From: Comamonadaceae bacterium
Lineage (GTDB): Bacteria > Pseudomonadota > Gammaproteobacteria > Burkholderiales > Burkholderiaceae_C
Assembly: GCA_027488215.1 (NCBI GenBank)
Contig: JAIYCB010000008.1
Location: 102,362-166,361 of the forward strand
Direction of reading: 5' to 3'
Length of the DNA stretch: 64,000 nucleotides
In this document: piece by piece, positions 37,109-48,186 of the stretch
How the letters are laid out: each line of letters starts with the position of its first letter
Numbering within the stretch: the stretch's first letter is position 1
The notes under the pieces: model-generated
Database searches by the model: none
Seen by the model: the letters and a program-made list of their open reading frames with translations, nothing else
What the model was told of the DNA's origin: nothing
Made by a program: the position numbers and the translations under genes

Positions 37109-38323
37109 TCAGTCTGCCTGTTTGCGCAGGAAAGCAGGGATCTCAATGTCGTCCATGCCTGCATTGGCCATGCCGTCCACGCGGGCTGCAGCATGGGTGC
37201 GGTTACTGCGCCAGATGGCCGGGGTATTCATGCCAGATGCTCCCAAGGCGGCTGTCGCGCCCATGGGGGAAGCGACGGCCTCTTGACCACCCATGATGAA
37301 GGGGGTGTTGTCTGTGCCGGTGCGCAACACTTGCAAAGGAGGCGAAGAGCGGCGAGCACCGGCCTTGGCCAATCCCGTGGCGACCACAGTCACACGGATC
37401 TGATCGCCCAGGCTCTCGTCATAAGCAGTACCATAAATGACGTGTGCATCCTCCGAAGCGCAGCCGCGGATGGTGTTCATGGCTTGCTTGGATTCGGACA
37501 ATTTCAAAGACCCTTTGGCTGCACTGATCAAGACCAGCACACCCCGGGCGCCTTTGAGGTCAACGCCTTCGAGCAAGGGGCAAGCCACGGCTTGTTCGGC
37601 TGCAATGCGGGCGCGATCAGGGCCGCTGGCCGCCGAAGTGCCCATCATGGCTTTGCCGGGTTCGCCCATCACGGTGCGAACGTCTTCAAAGTCGACGTTC
37701 ACATGGCCTGGCACGTTGATGATCTCTGCGATGCCGCCCACAGCGTTTTTGAGCACGTCATTGGCATGAGAGAACGCCTCGTCTTGCGTCATGTCTTCGC
37801 CACCGGGGAGTTCCAGCAGTTTCTCATTCAGGACCACGATCAGGGAATCCACGCTGGCTTCGAGTTCTTTCATGCCCTCGTCGGCGTTGTCCATGCGTCG
37901 CTTGCCTTCAAAGTCGAAAGGCTTGGTGACCACGCCGACGGTCAGGATGCCCATGTCTTTGGCAATGCGGGCAATCACTGGCGCTGCTCCTGTGCCAGTG
38001 CCACCGCCCATACCGGCTGTGATGAACAACATGTGTGCGCCTTCAATCGCCGCACGGATGTCGGCTTCAGCGACTTCGGCGGCTTCACGGCCTTTGTCGG
38101 GCCGGCTGCCAGCACCCAGACCGGTTTGGCCCAGTTGCACAAAACGGTGGGCTGCACTGCGGGCCAACGCTTGTGCGTCGGTGTTGGCGCAGATGAACTC
38201 AACGCCTTGCACTTGACGCTCAATCATGTGCTCTACGGCATTGCCGCCGCCGCCGCCCACCCCGATCACTTTGATCTGGGTGCCCTGGTTGAATTCTTCT
38301 GTCTGGATCATTTCGATGGTCAT
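37109..38323 (-). CDS. ftsZ: Cell division protein FtsZ
   Basis: Tubulin-like GTPase of 404 aa that polymerises into the Z ring. The N-terminal nucleotide loop GVGGGGGNAVEHM and tubulin signature GGGTGTGAAPVIA are intact; the T7 catalytic-loop region and a variable linker follow. The C-terminal peptide DDIEIPAFLRKQ, which binds FtsA and ZipA, is present. A strong AGGAG Shine-Dalgarno precedes the ATG. It has its own promoter 132 bases downstream of ftsA and ends at a strong terminator. Confidence 0.98.
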   Translation of the reverse strand: MTIEMIQTEEFNQGTQIKVIGVGGGGGNAVEHMIERQVQGVEFICANTDAQALARSAAHRFVQLGQTGLGAGSRPDKGREAAEVAEADIRAAIEGAHMLFITAGMGGGTGTGAAPVIARIAKDMGILTVGVVTKPFDFEGKRRMDNADEGMKELEASVDSLIVVLNEKLLELPGGEDMTQDEAFSHANDVLKNAVGGIAEIINVPGHVNVDFEDVRTVMGEPGKAMMGTSAASGPDRARIAAEQAVACPLLEGVDLKGARGVLVLISAAKGSLKLSESKQAMNTIRGCASEDAHVIYGTAYDESLGDQIRVTVVATGLAKAGARRSSPPLQVLRTGTDNTPFIMGGQEAVASPMGATAALGASGMNTPAIWRSNRTHAAARVDGMANAGMDDIEIPAFLRKQAD

Positions 38324-38364
38324 GTTACTTCTCCTGAATGGTGCAGTTGCCTGAAAGTTTTCTA

Positions 38365-38394
38365 AATTTATTTTTCGATTGAATGTGTTGTCAA
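38365..38394 (-). promoter_or_regulatory. ftsZ promoter
   Basis: On the minus strand TTGACA (38389-38394), a consensus -35, precedes ATAAAT/TAAATT (38365-38371) with 17-18 base spacing. It lies in the 132-base ftsA-ftsZ gap, about 40 bases before the ftsZ start. A separate ftsZ promoter is common and keeps FtsZ levels high. Confidence 0.65.
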
Positions 38395-38455
38395 CATCGT
38401 AGCGGCCTGGACACGGGTGGGCTGCTTCTGGCTTGAAATATTTTTTTCCAATTCA

Positions 38456-39685
38456 TCAAAAGTTCCCCACAATGAAGTCTTTGAAGCGGCCAAAAGCGTT
38501 ATTCACCGAACTCTTCTTTTGTGTGACCTTGTAGCCGCGCAGGCGGGCCAGACGGGCCTCTTCCAACAGACCCATCACGGTGGCCGCTCGGGGCTGGCTC
38601 ACCATGTCCGCCAAGCCACCCGCATATTTGGGCAAGCCCCGGCGTACGGGCTTGAGGAAGATGTCTTCGCCCAACTCAATCATTCCTGGCATCACCGCGC
38701 TTCCGCCTGTGAGCACAATGCCCGAGGACAGCACTTCTTCGTAACCGGACTCGCGGATCACTTGGTGCACGAGCGAGAAAATTTCTTCGATGCGCGGCTC
38801 GATCACACCAGCCAACGCCTGTCGGCTGAGCATGCGCGGGCCACGATCACCCAGGCCCGGCACTTCCACTTGTGCATCGGGATCGGCCAGCAACTGCTTG
38901 GCGTATCCGCTTTCAACCTTGATGTCTTCGGCATCCTTGGTGGGCGTGCGCAAGGCCATGGCAATGTCGCTGGTGATCAGGTCCCCAGCAATCGGTATGA
39001 CGGCAGTGTGGCGTATGGAGCCATTGGCAAAAATCGCCACATCGGTCGTACCCGCACCAATGTCCACACACACCACACCCAGTTCACGCTCGTCTTCAGA
39101 CAGCACGGCCAGACTCGACGATTGAGGGTTGAGCAACAATTGGTCGACCTCAAGGCCGCAGCGGCGCACGCATTTGATGATGTTTTCTGCCGCGCTTTGC
39201 GCTCCCGTGACAATGTGCACCTTGGCCTCCAGGCGCATGCCGCTCATGCCGATCGGCTCCTTGACCTCCTGGCTGTCAATCACGAATTCCTGAGGCGCGA
39301 CCAGCAACAGGCGCTGGTCGCTGGAGATGTTGATGGCACGGGCCGTTTCCATCACACGGGCCAGGTCGGCCTGGGTGACCTCCTTGTCCTTGATGGCTAC
39401 CATGCCACTGGAGTTGATACCCCGAATGTGGCTGCCCGTGATGCCCACGTTCACACGGGTAATCTTGCAGTCTGCCATCAATTCGGCCTCTTTGAGCGCC
39501 TGCTGGATGCTTTGTACTGTGGCGTCAATATTGACCACCACGCCGCGTTTGAGTCCATTGCCAGGTGCAATGCCCAAGCCTGCGATCTTGAGCTGACCGT
39601 CGGCCATGACCTCTGCCACCACCGCCATGACCTTGGACGTTCCGATGTCCAGGCCGATGACCAGATCCTTGTACTCTTTTGCCAT
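38456..39685 (-). CDS. ftsA: Cell division protein FtsA
   Basis: Actin-like ATPase of 409 aa that tethers FtsZ to the membrane. Visible motifs are the phosphate-1 segment LVIGLDIGTSKVMAVV, phosphate-2 VCVDIGAGTTDVAIF, and the adenosine segment GIVLTGGSAVMPGM. The C-terminus is short and amphipathic (NAFGRFKDFIVGNF), matching the membrane-targeting helix. The ATG at 39685 (MAKEYKDL) is chosen over one three codons upstream. It follows ftsQ by 40 bases. Confidence 0.97.
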   Translation of the reverse strand: MAKEYKDLVIGLDIGTSKVMAVVAEVMADGQLKIAGLGIAPGNGLKRGVVVNIDATVQSIQQALKEAELMADCKITRVNVGITGSHIRGINSSGMVAIKDKEVTQADLARVMETARAINISSDQRLLLVAPQEFVIDSQEVKEPIGMSGMRLEAKVHIVTGAQSAAENIIKCVRRCGLEVDQLLLNPQSSSLAVLSEDERELGVVCVDIGAGTTDVAIFANGSIRHTAVIPIAGDLITSDIAMALRTPTKDAEDIKVESGYAKQLLADPDAQVEVPGLGDRGPRMLSRQALAGVIEPRIEEIFSLVHQVIRESGYEEVLSSGIVLTGGSAVMPGMIELGEDIFLKPVRRGLPKYAGGLADMVSQPRAATVMGLLEEARLARLRGYKVTQKKSSVNNAFGRFKDFIVGNF

Positions 39686-39725
39686 TTCAACCACCGTTTC
39701 CGTTTGATTCCTGGGCCTTGATCGC

Positions 39726-40514
39726 TCAAGGTTTTTTCTTGTTGTCTATTTCGACCGTACTCACACCGTGCAAGCGCAAGGCGTAACCATCCTTGTGACG
39801 CAAATCAGCACCCGCCAAAGCCGAAACACCCCTTCCATAACGAGTACTCACCTGTTTCAATGTTGTCAAAAACACATCCAGCTTTTGCAATATTTCCGAC
39901 TGGCTGCCCCGGCCCAGTTCAATAAGAGCGCCGTTTTTGGTTTGAATTCGCCAGCTTCCCCGAGGTGTCAACTCGAGCAAGTCAATCGCCATGTCGAGCT
40001 TCTGAAAGCGTGGGCTCAAAGCGATGTACATCGCGGCCACGGTTTGTGATTCGGCTAGCGGGCCTTTCAAGCGCGGCAGCCGCTCGGCATCGGCATCGTC
40101 CAGACTGGCTTCAAACACCTGGCCCTGTTCATTGAGCAAGGTACCCGCATCGTCCTCACCCCACATTGCCATGGGTCGATGCTCCAGCAAAACCGCTCGC
40201 AAACGGTTCGGAAAATCCCGGTGCACTACTGCGACACGCACCCAAGGCACTGCCTCGAAGGCCTGGCGGGTCTTGGCCAGATCGATGGTGAAAAAATTGC
40301 CTTCTAATTTGGGCAGAACATGTGTGCGGAAAGCGAACGCGTTGTTTCGGCTGACCTCGCCTTGTACGGTGATCGCGTGAAGAGAAAAACTGGGATGGCG
40401 TACCAGCCACCATGCACAGCTGCCCATCGCAACCAACACAAACACCACCACCAGCAAAGCTGTGGCCATGTTCATGAGCTTGATGTCGGCAGGCAAGGGC
40501 ATGGATTTTTTCAC
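39726..40514 (-). CDS. ftsQ: Cell division protein FtsQ
   Basis: Bitopic divisome protein of 262 aa that links early and late division proteins through FtsB and FtsL. One transmembrane helix ([20 protein letters not shown]) near the N-terminus is followed by a POTRA domain ([16 protein letters not shown]) and the FtsQ domain with [20 protein letters not shown]. The start overlaps the ddlB stop by four bases. Confidence 0.95.
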   Translation of the reverse strand: MKKSMPLPADIKLMNMATALLVVVFVLVAMGSCAWWLVRHPSFSLHAITVQGEVSRNNAFAFRTHVLPKLEGNFFTIDLAKTRQAFEAVPWVRVAVVHRDFPNRLRAVLLEHRPMAMWGEDDAGTLLNEQGQVFEASLDDADAERLPRLKGPLAESQTVAAMYIALSPRFQKLDMAIDLLELTPRGSWRIQTKNGALIELGRGSQSEILQKLDVFLTTLKQVSTRYGRGVSALAGADLRHKDGYALRLHGVSTVEIDNKKKP

Positions 40515-41485
40515 GCAACAGCCCCCTCATAGTCCAGCGCGGCATTGGCCAGCAAATGGCAACACAGCACCTGGTAAGACATGCCGTCAGCTGCAGCCGA
40601 CATGGGCACCAGCGAATGTCCAGTCATGCCGGGCGAAGTGTTGATTTCCAGCAAATAAGGCTGACGCGTGGCACCATCGATCATCACGTCGATGCGGCCC
40701 CAGCCCCTGCAACCGAGGGCCTGATAGGCCCGGCGTACCAAGGCCTGAATGACCGCTTCTTCCTGAGCAGGCAAACCGCAGGGCACCAAGTATTTCGTGT
40801 CGTCTGTGAAGTACTTGTTTTGGTAGTCGTAATTACCTTCGGGCGCCACGATGCGGATCACGGGCAAGGCGCGAACCTCGTCGCCTGCGCCCAGCACCGG
40901 GCAGGTGACCTCTTCGCCCACGATGCACTGTTCACACAGGATGTCATGGTCGCAAGCGGCTGCTGCCACCAAAGCCGCGTGCAGCTCTTGAGCCCGTTGC
41001 ACCTTGGTCACGCCAATGGACGAGCCTTCCCGTGCAGGCTTGACAATCAAAGGCAAGCCCAAAGCCCCGATCAGATCGTCGGCTGACAAGCTGTCAATTT
41101 GCGCGGGGTGCACCAACACATGACGTGGCACCGGCAAGCCTTCGGCCTGCCAGACGCGCTTGGTCATGACCTTGTCCATGGCGATGCTCGATGCCATCAC
41201 GCCAGAGCCGGTGTAGGGAATGCCCATCAACTCCAGCGCGCCTTGCACCGTACCGTCTTCGCCAAAGCGACCGTGCAAGGCGATGAAACAACGCTTGAAT
41301 CCATCTTTCTGAAGCTCGCTGAGATCACGTTCGGCAGGATCAAAAGCATGTGCGTCCACGCCGGCGGCCTGCAAGGCTTGGAGAACGCCTTGCCCTGACA
41401 TCAAGGACACTTCACGCTCGGCTGAGCGTCCGCCCATCAGTACCGCCACTTTGCCCATGTTCGTGAAACGGGTGGTGTCGGTCAT
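40511..41485 (-). CDS. ddlB: D-alanine-D-alanine ligase
   Basis: ATP-grasp enzyme of 324 aa that makes the D-Ala-D-Ala dipeptide used by MurF. Motifs visible: [19 protein letters not shown] at the N-terminus, [14 protein letters not shown] in the ATP-grasp, and the metal site GRIDVMID then [17 protein letters not shown]. The ATG at 41485 overlaps the murC stop (ATGA). A longer frame to 41563 lies inside murC. Confidence 0.96.
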   Translation of the reverse strand: MTDTTRFTNMGKVAVLMGGRSAEREVSLMSGQGVLQALQAAGVDAHAFDPAERDLSELQKDGFKRCFIALHGRFGEDGTVQGALELMGIPYTGSGVMASSIAMDKVMTKRVWQAEGLPVPRHVLVHPAQIDSLSADDLIGALGLPLIVKPAREGSSIGVTKVQRAQELHAALVAAAACDHDILCEQCIVGEEVTCPVLGAGDEVRALPVIRIVAPEGNYDYQNKYFTDDTKYLVPCGLPAQEEAVIQALVRRAYQALGCRGWGRIDVMIDGATRQPYLLEINTSPGMTGHSLVPMSAAADGMSYQVLCCHLLANAALDYEGAVA

Positions 41486-42906
41486 ACAGCCACCTCTTTG
41501 ACTTGCCCAGCCAGCGCCACCACTTGCGCAGGGGTGCCACCGATAGAGCCTGCACCCATGCAAATGAGCACATCGCCATCACGCGCGTTGTTCATCACAG
41601 CCTGTGGCATGTCGGCGATCTGGTCAACAAACACCGGCTCAACCTTGCCCGCCACGCGCAGGGCACGGGCAAGCGAGCGACCATCGGCCGCCACAATGGG
41701 CGCCTCGCCGGCTGCGTACACCTCAGACAACAACACGCTGTCGCAACCTTGGCCGATGACCTTGACGAAGTCTTCAAAACAATCACGTGTACGGCTGTAG
41801 CGGTGGGGCTGAAATGCCAGAACCAATCGGCGACCGGGAAAAGCCCCTCGGGCAGCCGACAGCGTGGCGGCCATCTCTACGGGGTGGTGCCCGTAATCGT
41901 CAATGACCGTAAAGCGCCCCTGACCATCCGCTGTGGCTACATCGCCATAACGCTGAAAACGGCGACCGACGCCCTTGAATTGGGCCAATGCACGTTGAAC
42001 GGCACCATCGTCCAGTCCCAGTTCCACAGCCACGGCAATGGCTGCCAGTGCATTGAGCACGTTGTGCACGCCTGGCAGATTCAACACAATGGGCAGGTCG
42101 GGCAGTGTTACACCATTGCGCCTTTGGACCACAAAATGCATCTGGCCGTTTTGAGCCCGCACATCCAGCGCACGCACTTGGGCACCTTCGTTCAGGCCAT
42201 AAGTGGTCACGGGTCGGGCAATCTCATCCACGATGGAACGCACGCCAAGATCGTCGGAACACACAATGGCCGTGCCATAAAAAGGCATGCGGTGCAGGAA
42301 TTCGACAAATGCCGCCTTGAGCTTGGCCAGGTCGTGGCCATAGGTTTCCATATGGTCGGCGTCGATGTTGGTCACCACCGCCATCACGGGCAAGAGGTTC
42401 AAGAATGAGGCATCAGACTCGTCAGCCTCCACCACAATGTAGTCTCCGGTGCCCAGCTTGGCATTGGCGCCAGCACTGTTCAATCGACCGCCAATCACAA
42501 AGGTCGGGTCCAGTCCTGCCTCGGCCAACACACTGGCCACCAGGCTGGTGGTAGTGGTTTTGCCGTGAGTCCCGGCAATGGCCACACCCTGCTTCATGCG
42601 CATGAGTTCGGCCAACATGACAGCACGCGGCACGATGGGGATGTGGCGAGCACGCGCAGCCTGCACCTCGGGGTTATCGGCCTTCACGGCAGTCGATGTG
42701 ACCACGGCATCAGCGTCTTGGACGTTGTCAGCACTGTGCCCCACATGGGTTTCAATCCCCAAAGCTGTCAGACGCTGCAACGTGGCGCTGTCGGCCAAAT
42801 CGGAGCCGGAAATCTGGTAACCCAGATTGAGCAAGACTTCGGCAATGCCGCTCATCCCCGAGCCGCCGACACCGATGAAATGAATTTTTCGGATGGCGTG
42901 TTTCAT
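41482..42906 (-). CDS. murC: UDP-N-acetylmuramate-L-alanine ligase
   Basis: First amino-acid ligase of peptidoglycan precursor synthesis, adding L-Ala to UDP-MurNAc; 474 aa. The N-terminal [20 protein letters not shown], the P-loop [19 protein letters not shown] and the C-terminal [14 protein letters not shown] (with the Asp/His pair) are all typical. It overlaps murG and ddlB by four bases on each side. Confidence 0.97.
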   Translation of the reverse strand: MKHAIRKIHFIGVGGSGMSGIAEVLLNLGYQISGSDLADSATLQRLTALGIETHVGHSADNVQDADAVVTSTAVKADNPEVQAARARHIPIVPRAVMLAELMRMKQGVAIAGTHGKTTTTSLVASVLAEAGLDPTFVIGGRLNSAGANAKLGTGDYIVVEADESDASFLNLLPVMAVVTNIDADHMETYGHDLAKLKAAFVEFLHRMPFYGTAIVCSDDLGVRSIVDEIARPVTTYGLNEGAQVRALDVRAQNGQMHFVVQRRNGVTLPDLPIVLNLPGVHNVLNALAAIAVAVELGLDDGAVQRALAQFKGVGRRFQRYGDVATADGQGRFTVIDDYGHHPVEMAATLSAARGAFPGRRLVLAFQPHRYSRTRDCFEDFVKVIGQGCDSVLLSEVYAAGEAPIVAADGRSLARALRVAGKVEPVFVDQIADMPQAVMNNARDGDVLICMGAGSIGGTPAQVVALAGQVKEVAV

Positions 42907-43973
42907 GCCGCCAACTCCTCACAAGCCATCACAACCTCCCTGGTCGCAGTCGTTTTTTTCTGTGCGTGGGCCTTCTGTGCCACGTCCCTTAATGTTTCGC
43001 GGCTCAAGGCCGTCAGGCGCTCGGCCAAATTCTGTGCGGTCAACTCGGCTTGAGGCACCAGCCAGCCGCCACCATGGGCTACCAAAAATTGCGCATTGGT
43101 GGTTTGGTGGTCGTCGACCGCAAACGGAAACGGCACAAACAAGGCCGCCACGCCCACGGCTGCCAATTCGGTGACGGTGCTGGCACCGGCTCGGCAGATC
43201 ACCAGATCGGCCTGTGCAAAGGCGCTGGCCGTGTCATCAATGAACGGTGTCAACTCGGCCTGCACGCCTGCTGCCACATAGTTGGCGCGCAAAGCGTCGA
43301 TTTGTTTGGCGCCACTCTGGTGAGTCACCTGCGGACGGGTCTCTTGCGGCATCAAAGCCAGGGCCTGCGGAACGATATCGTTCAGAGCCTTCGCCCCCAG
43401 GCTGCCGCCCACCACCAGCACACGCAAGGGCCCAGTGCGCCCTTCAAAGCGCTCAGCGGGTGCCGCTTGCTCGGTGAATGCCCGTCGCAAAGGGTTGCCT
43501 ACCCACTGCCCGGTTTTAAAGACTCCGGGGAAAGCAGTGAACACGCGGTCCGCCAATTGCGCCAGCACCTTGTTCGCCAGGCCCGCCACCGAATTTTGTT
43601 CGTGCAGCACCAAGGGCTTGCTCCACAGACTGGCCATCATGCCGCCGGGAAAAGTGATGTAGCCGCCCAGGCCCAGCACCACATCAGGTTGCACGCGACG
43701 CACCACCTGCAGGCTTTGCCAGAAAGCGCGCAACAGGCGCAGCGGCAACAAAGCCAGCGTCTGAAGACCTTTGCCGCGAACGCCGCCAAAAGAGACCGGC
43801 TCGAACGCAAAGCCACGAGCGGGTACCAACTCGGCCTCCATGCTACCCGGCGCACCCAGCCAGTGCACCCGCCAACCAGCCTCGCGCAAAGCTTCGGCCA
43901 CGGCCAGGCCAGGAAAAATATGGCCACCCGTGCCGCCTGCCATCACCAAAGCGGTTTTGCGCTGGTCCGTCAT
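42903..43973 (-). CDS. murG: Lipid II synthase MurG
   Basis: Membrane-associated GT28 glycosyltransferase of 356 aa that adds GlcNAc to lipid I to make lipid II. G-loop 1 [17 protein letters not shown] and G-loop 2 [16 protein letters not shown] are visible. The conserved [19 protein letters not shown] holds the UDP-GlcNAc-binding Glu. The start overlaps the ftsW stop by four bases. Confidence 0.97.
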   Translation of the reverse strand: MTDQRKTALVMAGGTGGHIFPGLAVAEALREAGWRVHWLGAPGSMEAELVPARGFAFEPVSFGGVRGKGLQTLALLPLRLLRAFWQSLQVVRRVQPDVVLGLGGYITFPGGMMASLWSKPLVLHEQNSVAGLANKVLAQLADRVFTAFPGVFKTGQWVGNPLRRAFTEQAAPAERFEGRTGPLRVLVVGGSLGAKALNDIVPQALALMPQETRPQVTHQSGAKQIDALRANYVAAGVQAELTPFIDDTASAFAQADLVICRAGASTVTELAAVGVAALFVPFPFAVDDHQTTNAQFLVAHGGGWLVPQAELTAQNLAERLTALSRETLRDVAQKAHAQKKTTATREVVMACEELAA

Positions 43974-45271
43974 GATCGGCCTCCGCGCATCATTTGTTTA
44001 TTTTCCGCATCGATCCGAAGCACGATGGCGATGGCGATCAAGTTCATCATGATGGCCGAACCACCGTAACTCATCAGTGGCAAGGTCAGGCCCTTGGTGG
44101 GCAAGGCACCCAGGTTCACGCCCATGTTGATGAAAGCCTGAAAGCCGATCCAAATGCCCACACCTTGGGCCACCAATCCAGAAAAAACTTTTTCCAGCGC
44201 AATGGCCTGACGCCCGATCACCATGATCCTGCGGCTGAGCCAAAGAAACAGGCCAATGACCAGCGTCACCCCCACCAAGCCAAACTCTTCACCGATCACG
44301 GCCAACAAAAAGTCGGTGTGTGCTTCGGGCAACCAGTGCAATTTTTCCACGCTGCCGCCCAAGCCCACACCCCAAACCTCACCACGACCAATAGCAATCA
44401 GCGAATGCGTCAACTGGTAGCCCTTGCCCAAAGCGTGCTCAGCACTGAAAGGGTCGAGGTAGGCAAAAATCCGCTCTCTTCGCCAAGGGGACTCGGCGAT
44501 CATGATCACGAAGGCCAGCATCAAAATAGCCAAAATCAAAAAGAACATGCGGGCATTGACACCCCCCAAGAACAAAATACCCATGGCAATGGTGGCAATC
44601 ACCATGAAGGCACCCATGTCCGGTTCAGCCAGCAAAAACACACCGGCCAGTCCCACCGCCGCACCCATGGGCAAAACGGCCTTGAAGAATTTTTCCTTCA
44701 CATCCATTTTCCGCACCATGTAATCGGCTGCATAGATGATGGTCGCGAGCTTGGCCAACTCGGACGGCTGGAAATTCATCACCCCAAACGAAATCCAGCG
44801 ACGGGCCCCGTTCACACCTTTGCCAATGAAGGGAATCAGCACCACCACCAGCAAAATCAGTGAAAACACAAACAAGGGACGCGCCATCTTTTCCCAGGTC
44901 TCCATGCGCACCTGAAATGCCAGCAAGGCCATGATGCATCCCACCGACATGGCGATCACATGACGCGTGAGGAAATGGGTATGGCTGAAACGCGAAAAAC
45001 GCGGGTTGTCCGGCATCGCGATCGAGGCTGAATACACCATGACCATGCCCCACAGCATCAAAGCCACCACCACCCAGACCAGCGCTTGGTCCACGCTTTG
45101 GATGCGTGCTGGATGACCGTTGGCGCGATTGGCCATGCCGTATTGACCCAGATTGACCGGTAAGCCCTGTGAACCGGCCGATGAACCACCGAGGAGACCA
45201 CCTGTCATGCGGTGAAGCAGACCTGCGACCGAGTGTTGCAGGCGCTGCGGGAGTGTCATGACGTCGCTCAC
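43970..45271 (-). CDS. ftsW: SEDS peptidoglycan glycosyltransferase FtsW
   Basis: Ten-helix membrane polymerase of 433 aa that works with FtsI in septal wall synthesis. Typical segments are [20 protein letters not shown] and [21 protein letters not shown] chose the GTG at 45271: it overlaps the murD stop (GTGA) and has a GGAGG Shine-Dalgarno seven bases upstream. The ATG at 45259 lies too far from that site and has none of its own. It overlaps murG by four bases. Confidence 0.95.
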   Translation of the reverse strand: MSDVMTLPQRLQHSVAGLLHRMTGGLLGGSSAGSQGLPVNLGQYGMANRANGHPARIQSVDQALVWVVVALMLWGMVMVYSASIAMPDNPRFSRFSHTHFLTRHVIAMSVGCIMALLAFQVRMETWEKMARPLFVFSLILLVVVLIPFIGKGVNGARRWISFGVMNFQPSELAKLATIIYAADYMVRKMDVKEKFFKAVLPMGAAVGLAGVFLLAEPDMGAFMVIATIAMGILFLGGVNARMFFLILAILMLAFVIMIAESPWRRERIFAYLDPFSAEHALGKGYQLTHSLIAIGRGEVWGVGLGGSVEKLHWLPEAHTDFLLAVIGEEFGLVGVTLVIGLFLWLSRRIMVIGRQAIALEKVFSGLVAQGVGIWIGFQAFINMGVNLGALPTKGLTLPLMSYGGSAIMMNLIAIAIVLRIDAENKQMMRGGRS

Positions 45272-47004
45272 AGCCCGCCCTCCATGGCCACACCTGCCGC
45301 CTCGGCCAAGCGGGCCACAGCCTGGCAAAACACTTTTGCCCGGTGGCCGTAGTTGTCAAACATGTCAAAGCTCGCGCATGCGGGTGACATCAGTACAGCA
45401 TCGCCGCTTCTGGCGATGGCCGACGCTTGTACAACGGCAGCATCCATGTCGCTGGCGTCGTAAAGCGGGACACTGGTACCACGCAGCGCTTCGCGGATCA
45501 CAGGGGCGTCGCGGCCGATCAGCACGACACCACGTGCAAAGCCATTGACGGCTTGAGCCAACGGTGAGAAATCCTGACCCTTACCTTCGCCCCCCAAAAT
45601 CACCACCACACGACGATCTGCGCCCAGGCCCTGTAAAGCAGCCACGGTGGCTCCCACATTGGTGCCCTTGCTGTCGTCAAAAAATTCCACTTCATTGATG
45701 ATGGCCACCGGCTCCACCCGATGCGGCTCGCCCCGGTATTCACGCAGGCCATACAGCATGGGGCCAAGGGCGCAACCCGCGCTGCTGGCCAGCGCCAAGG
45801 CAGCCAACGCATTGACTGCATTGTGACGACCGCGAATGCGCAAAGCATCAGCAGGCATCAGGCGCTGAATGTGCAGTTCTTCGGTCTCATCCTTGCGACG
45901 CCGACGGGTTTCATCGGCCTCCAAGGCGCGCACCAGCCAGGTCATGCCATGCGTGACCTCGATCCCAAAATCTCCTGGACGCTTGGGCATGTCACCGCCA
46001 AACAATATGCATGCGCGCTCGACAGGCTTTTGTAACTTCACGCGCACTGGCTCGGGCCGCATGGCCATGACCAAGGGGTCTTCGCGATTGAGCACCATCA
46101 AGGCCTGTTCACCAAAAATGCGCGACTTGGCGGCAGCATAAGCGGTCATGCTGCCGTGCCAGTCCAGGTGGTCTTGAGAGATGTTCAGTACCGTAGCGAC
46201 CGTGGGCTCAAAACCTTCGCTGCTGTCGAGCTGAAAGCTGGACAACTCGAGCACCCACACTTGCGGTAAAGCCTGCGCCATGGGATGAAGCACCACGGGA
46301 GCTACAGCTGCGGACCTCACAGGCTCAGCTTCGTCGTCCTGCAAGTGCGTTGTCTTTTCATGTAAATCAGCATTTGCTGTTGAATCGCTTGTCAGGTCTG
46401 CGGTTTCAGCAGATGTCTCTGGTGTCAATTTTGAACGGTCAACGTTTTCCTGTTCGGCCTCGCTCTCGACAACTTCCCGTGCCACCTGCTCCTGCGCTTG
46501 CACCATGGCCTCGGCCAAGGTGTCCAGCAATGTGGGGCCAATGTTGCCTGCCACTTTCACGGTTTTGCCCGCACGCGCCACCAACTGCCCGGTCAGAGAT
46601 GTGACGGTGGTCTTGCCGTTGGTGCCAGTAATGGCCAGGACCTGCGGGGCGTAGCCAAAGCGGTCTTTCAAATCCTTCAAACCTGCAGCGAACAGACTCA
46701 ACTCGCCGCCTTGCCACAAACCCATGGCGCGGGCGGCATCCACCACCGGGGCCACCACTTCGGGGGCCAAGCCTGGGCTGCGGAAAACGGCGCGCACCGA
46801 AGTTCCTTCCACCAGACTGCCGGAAAATGGGCCCGACACAAAGCGCACAGCAGGCCACTCGAACTGCAAAGTATGCAACTGGGGGGGCGTTTCACGTGTG
46901 TCGGCCACGGTCACGTCGGCCCCGGCTTGCGCGCACCAGCGGGCCATCGCCAGGCCTGAAGCACCCAAACCGAGAATCAGAACGTGTTGACCCTGGAGCT
47001 GCAT
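45268..47004 (-). CDS. murD: UDP-N-acetylmuramoyl-L-alanine-D-glutamate ligase (with insertion)
   Basis: Adds D-Glu to UDP-MurNAc-L-Ala. The protein is 578 aa, while MurD is usually 430-500 aa. The N-terminal [16 protein letters not shown]-loop [15 protein letters not shown] and C-terminal NDSKGT-type region ([17 protein letters not shown]) are intact. The extra length is mainly an insertion at about residues 170-247, between NIGPTLLD and [10 protein letters not shown]. It is rich in Glu, Asp, Thr and Ser and its DNA is visibly AT-richer. A smaller charged insert ([14 protein letters not shown]) follows later. It is four bases after mraY. Confidence 0.95.
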   Translation of the reverse strand: MQLQGQHVLILGLGASGLAMARWCAQAGADVTVADTRETPPQLHTLQFEWPAVRFVSGPFSGSLVEGTSVRAVFRSPGLAPEVVAPVVDAARAMGLWQGGELSLFAAGLKDLKDRFGYAPQVLAITGTNGKTTVTSLTGQLVARAGKTVKVAGNIGPTLLDTLAEAMVQAQEQVAREVVESEAEQENVDRSKLTPETSAETADLTSDSTANADLHEKTTHLQDDEAEPVRSAAVAPVVLHPMAQALPQVWVLELSSFQLDSSEGFEPTVATVLNISQDHLDWHGSMTAYAAAKSRIFGEQALMVLNREDPLVMAMRPEPVRVKLQKPVERACILFGGDMPKRPGDFGIEVTHGMTWLVRALEADETRRRRKDETEELHIQRLMPADALRIRGRHNAVNALAALALASSAGCALGPMLYGLREYRGEPHRVEPVAIINEVEFFDDSKGTNVGATVAALQGLGADRRVVVILGGEGKGQDFSPLAQAVNGFARGVVLIGRDAPVIREALRGTSVPLYDASDMDAAVVQASAIARSGDAVLMSPACASFDMFDNYGHRAKVFCQAVARLAEAAGVAMEGGL

Positions 47005-47007
47005 GAC

Positions 47008-48186
47008 TTACCTCAGCTTCAGGGTCGACAAGCCGACCAGACACAGCAGCATGGTGATGATCCAGAAACGCACAACGACTTGCGTTTCCTTCCAGCCGCT
47101 CTTTTCAAAATGATGATGCAGGGGCGCCATCTTCAGTATGCGTCGACCTTCTCCGTATCTTTTCTTGGTGTACTTGAAATAGGTCACCTGCGCCATCACC
47201 GACAAGGCTTCGACCACGAAGATGCCGCCCATGATGGCCAAAACAATCTCTGCACGCACGATGACCGCGATGGTGCCCAGCGCCGCACCCAGCGCCAGCG
47301 CGCCGACATCACCCATGAAAACCTGCGCAGGGTACGTGTTGAACCACAAAAAGGCCAGACCCGCTCCGGCCATGGCCGCGCAGAAAATCAACAATTCACC
47401 CGAGCCCGGAATGTGCGGAAAAAACAGGTATTTGGAATACACCGCGCTGCCCGTCACATAAGCAAAAACACCCAGTGCCGAACCCACCATGACCACCGGC
47501 ATGATGGCCAAACCGTCAAGGCCATCGGTCAGATTGACCGCATTGCTGGACCCCACGATGACCAGATAAGTCAGCAACACAAAGCCCAAAACGCCCAAGG
47601 GGTAGTTGATTTCTTTGAAAAAGGGCACCTGCAAACCGGCCTTAGGGGGCAAGTTCACATCAAAACCAGACATGACCCACTGGCCAAACAGGTCCAGCAC
47701 CCGCTCGTTGGAACTTTCGGAAATGCTGAAGACCAAATACAGTGCGGCCAGCAAACCGATGACGGATTGCCAGAAATACTTTTCGCGCGAACGCATGCCT
47801 TCGGGGTCTTTGTTGACCACCTTGCGCCAGTCGTCCACCCAGCCGATGGCGCCAAACCCCAGCGTCACGATCAATACGATCCAGACAAAGCGGTTCGACA
47901 GGTCAAACCATAACAAGGTAGCCATCGCGATCGACAACAAGATCAGCACTCCGCCCATGGTGGGGGTGCCGCTTTTGGACAAGTGCGACTCCATGCCATA
48001 ACCGCGAATCGGCTGACCAATCTTGAGCGAAGTCAATCGCCGGATGACCCAAGGGCCCGCAGCCAAGCCAATCAGCAGCGCCGTCATCGCGGCCATCACG
48101 GCGCGGAATGTGATGTACTGGAAAACACGCAAAAAGCCCCACTCCGGGGACAAACTTTGCAACCATTGAGCCAGACTAAGCAGCAT
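47008..48186 (-). CDS. mraY: Phospho-N-acetylmuramoyl-pentapeptide transferase
   Basis: Integral membrane enzyme of 392 aa that transfers phospho-MurNAc-pentapeptide to undecaprenyl phosphate to form lipid I. Motifs include [14 protein letters not shown], the catalytic Asp pair in [27 protein letters not shown] and the C-terminal [15 protein letters not shown]. The ATG at 48186 is used; a longer frame to 48252 lies inside murF. It overlaps the murF 3' end by 11 bases. Confidence 0.98.
   Translation of the reverse strand: MLLSLAQWLQSLSPEWGFLRVFQYITFRAVMAAMTALLIGLAAGPWVIRRLTSLKIGQPIRGYGMESHLSKSGTPTMGGVLILLSIAMATLLWFDLSNRFVWIVLIVTLGFGAIGWVDDWRKVVNKDPEGMRSREKYFWQSVIGLLAALYLVFSISESSNERVLDLFGQWVMSGFDVNLPPKAGLQVPFFKEINYPLGVLGFVLLTYLVIVGSSNAVNLTDGLDGLAIMPVVMVGSALGVFAYVTGSAVYSKYLFFPHIPGSGELLIFCAAMAGAGLAFLWFNTYPAQVFMGDVGALALGAALGTIAVIVRAEIVLAIMGGIFVVEALSVMAQVTYFKYTKKRYGEGRRILKMAPLHHHFEKSGWKETQVVVRFWIITMLLCLVGLSTLKLR

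Noticed and set aside
36249..39721. Long plus-strand frames opposite lpxC, ftsZ and ftsA
   Set aside because: The minus-strand genes are unmistakable; these frames are shadows.
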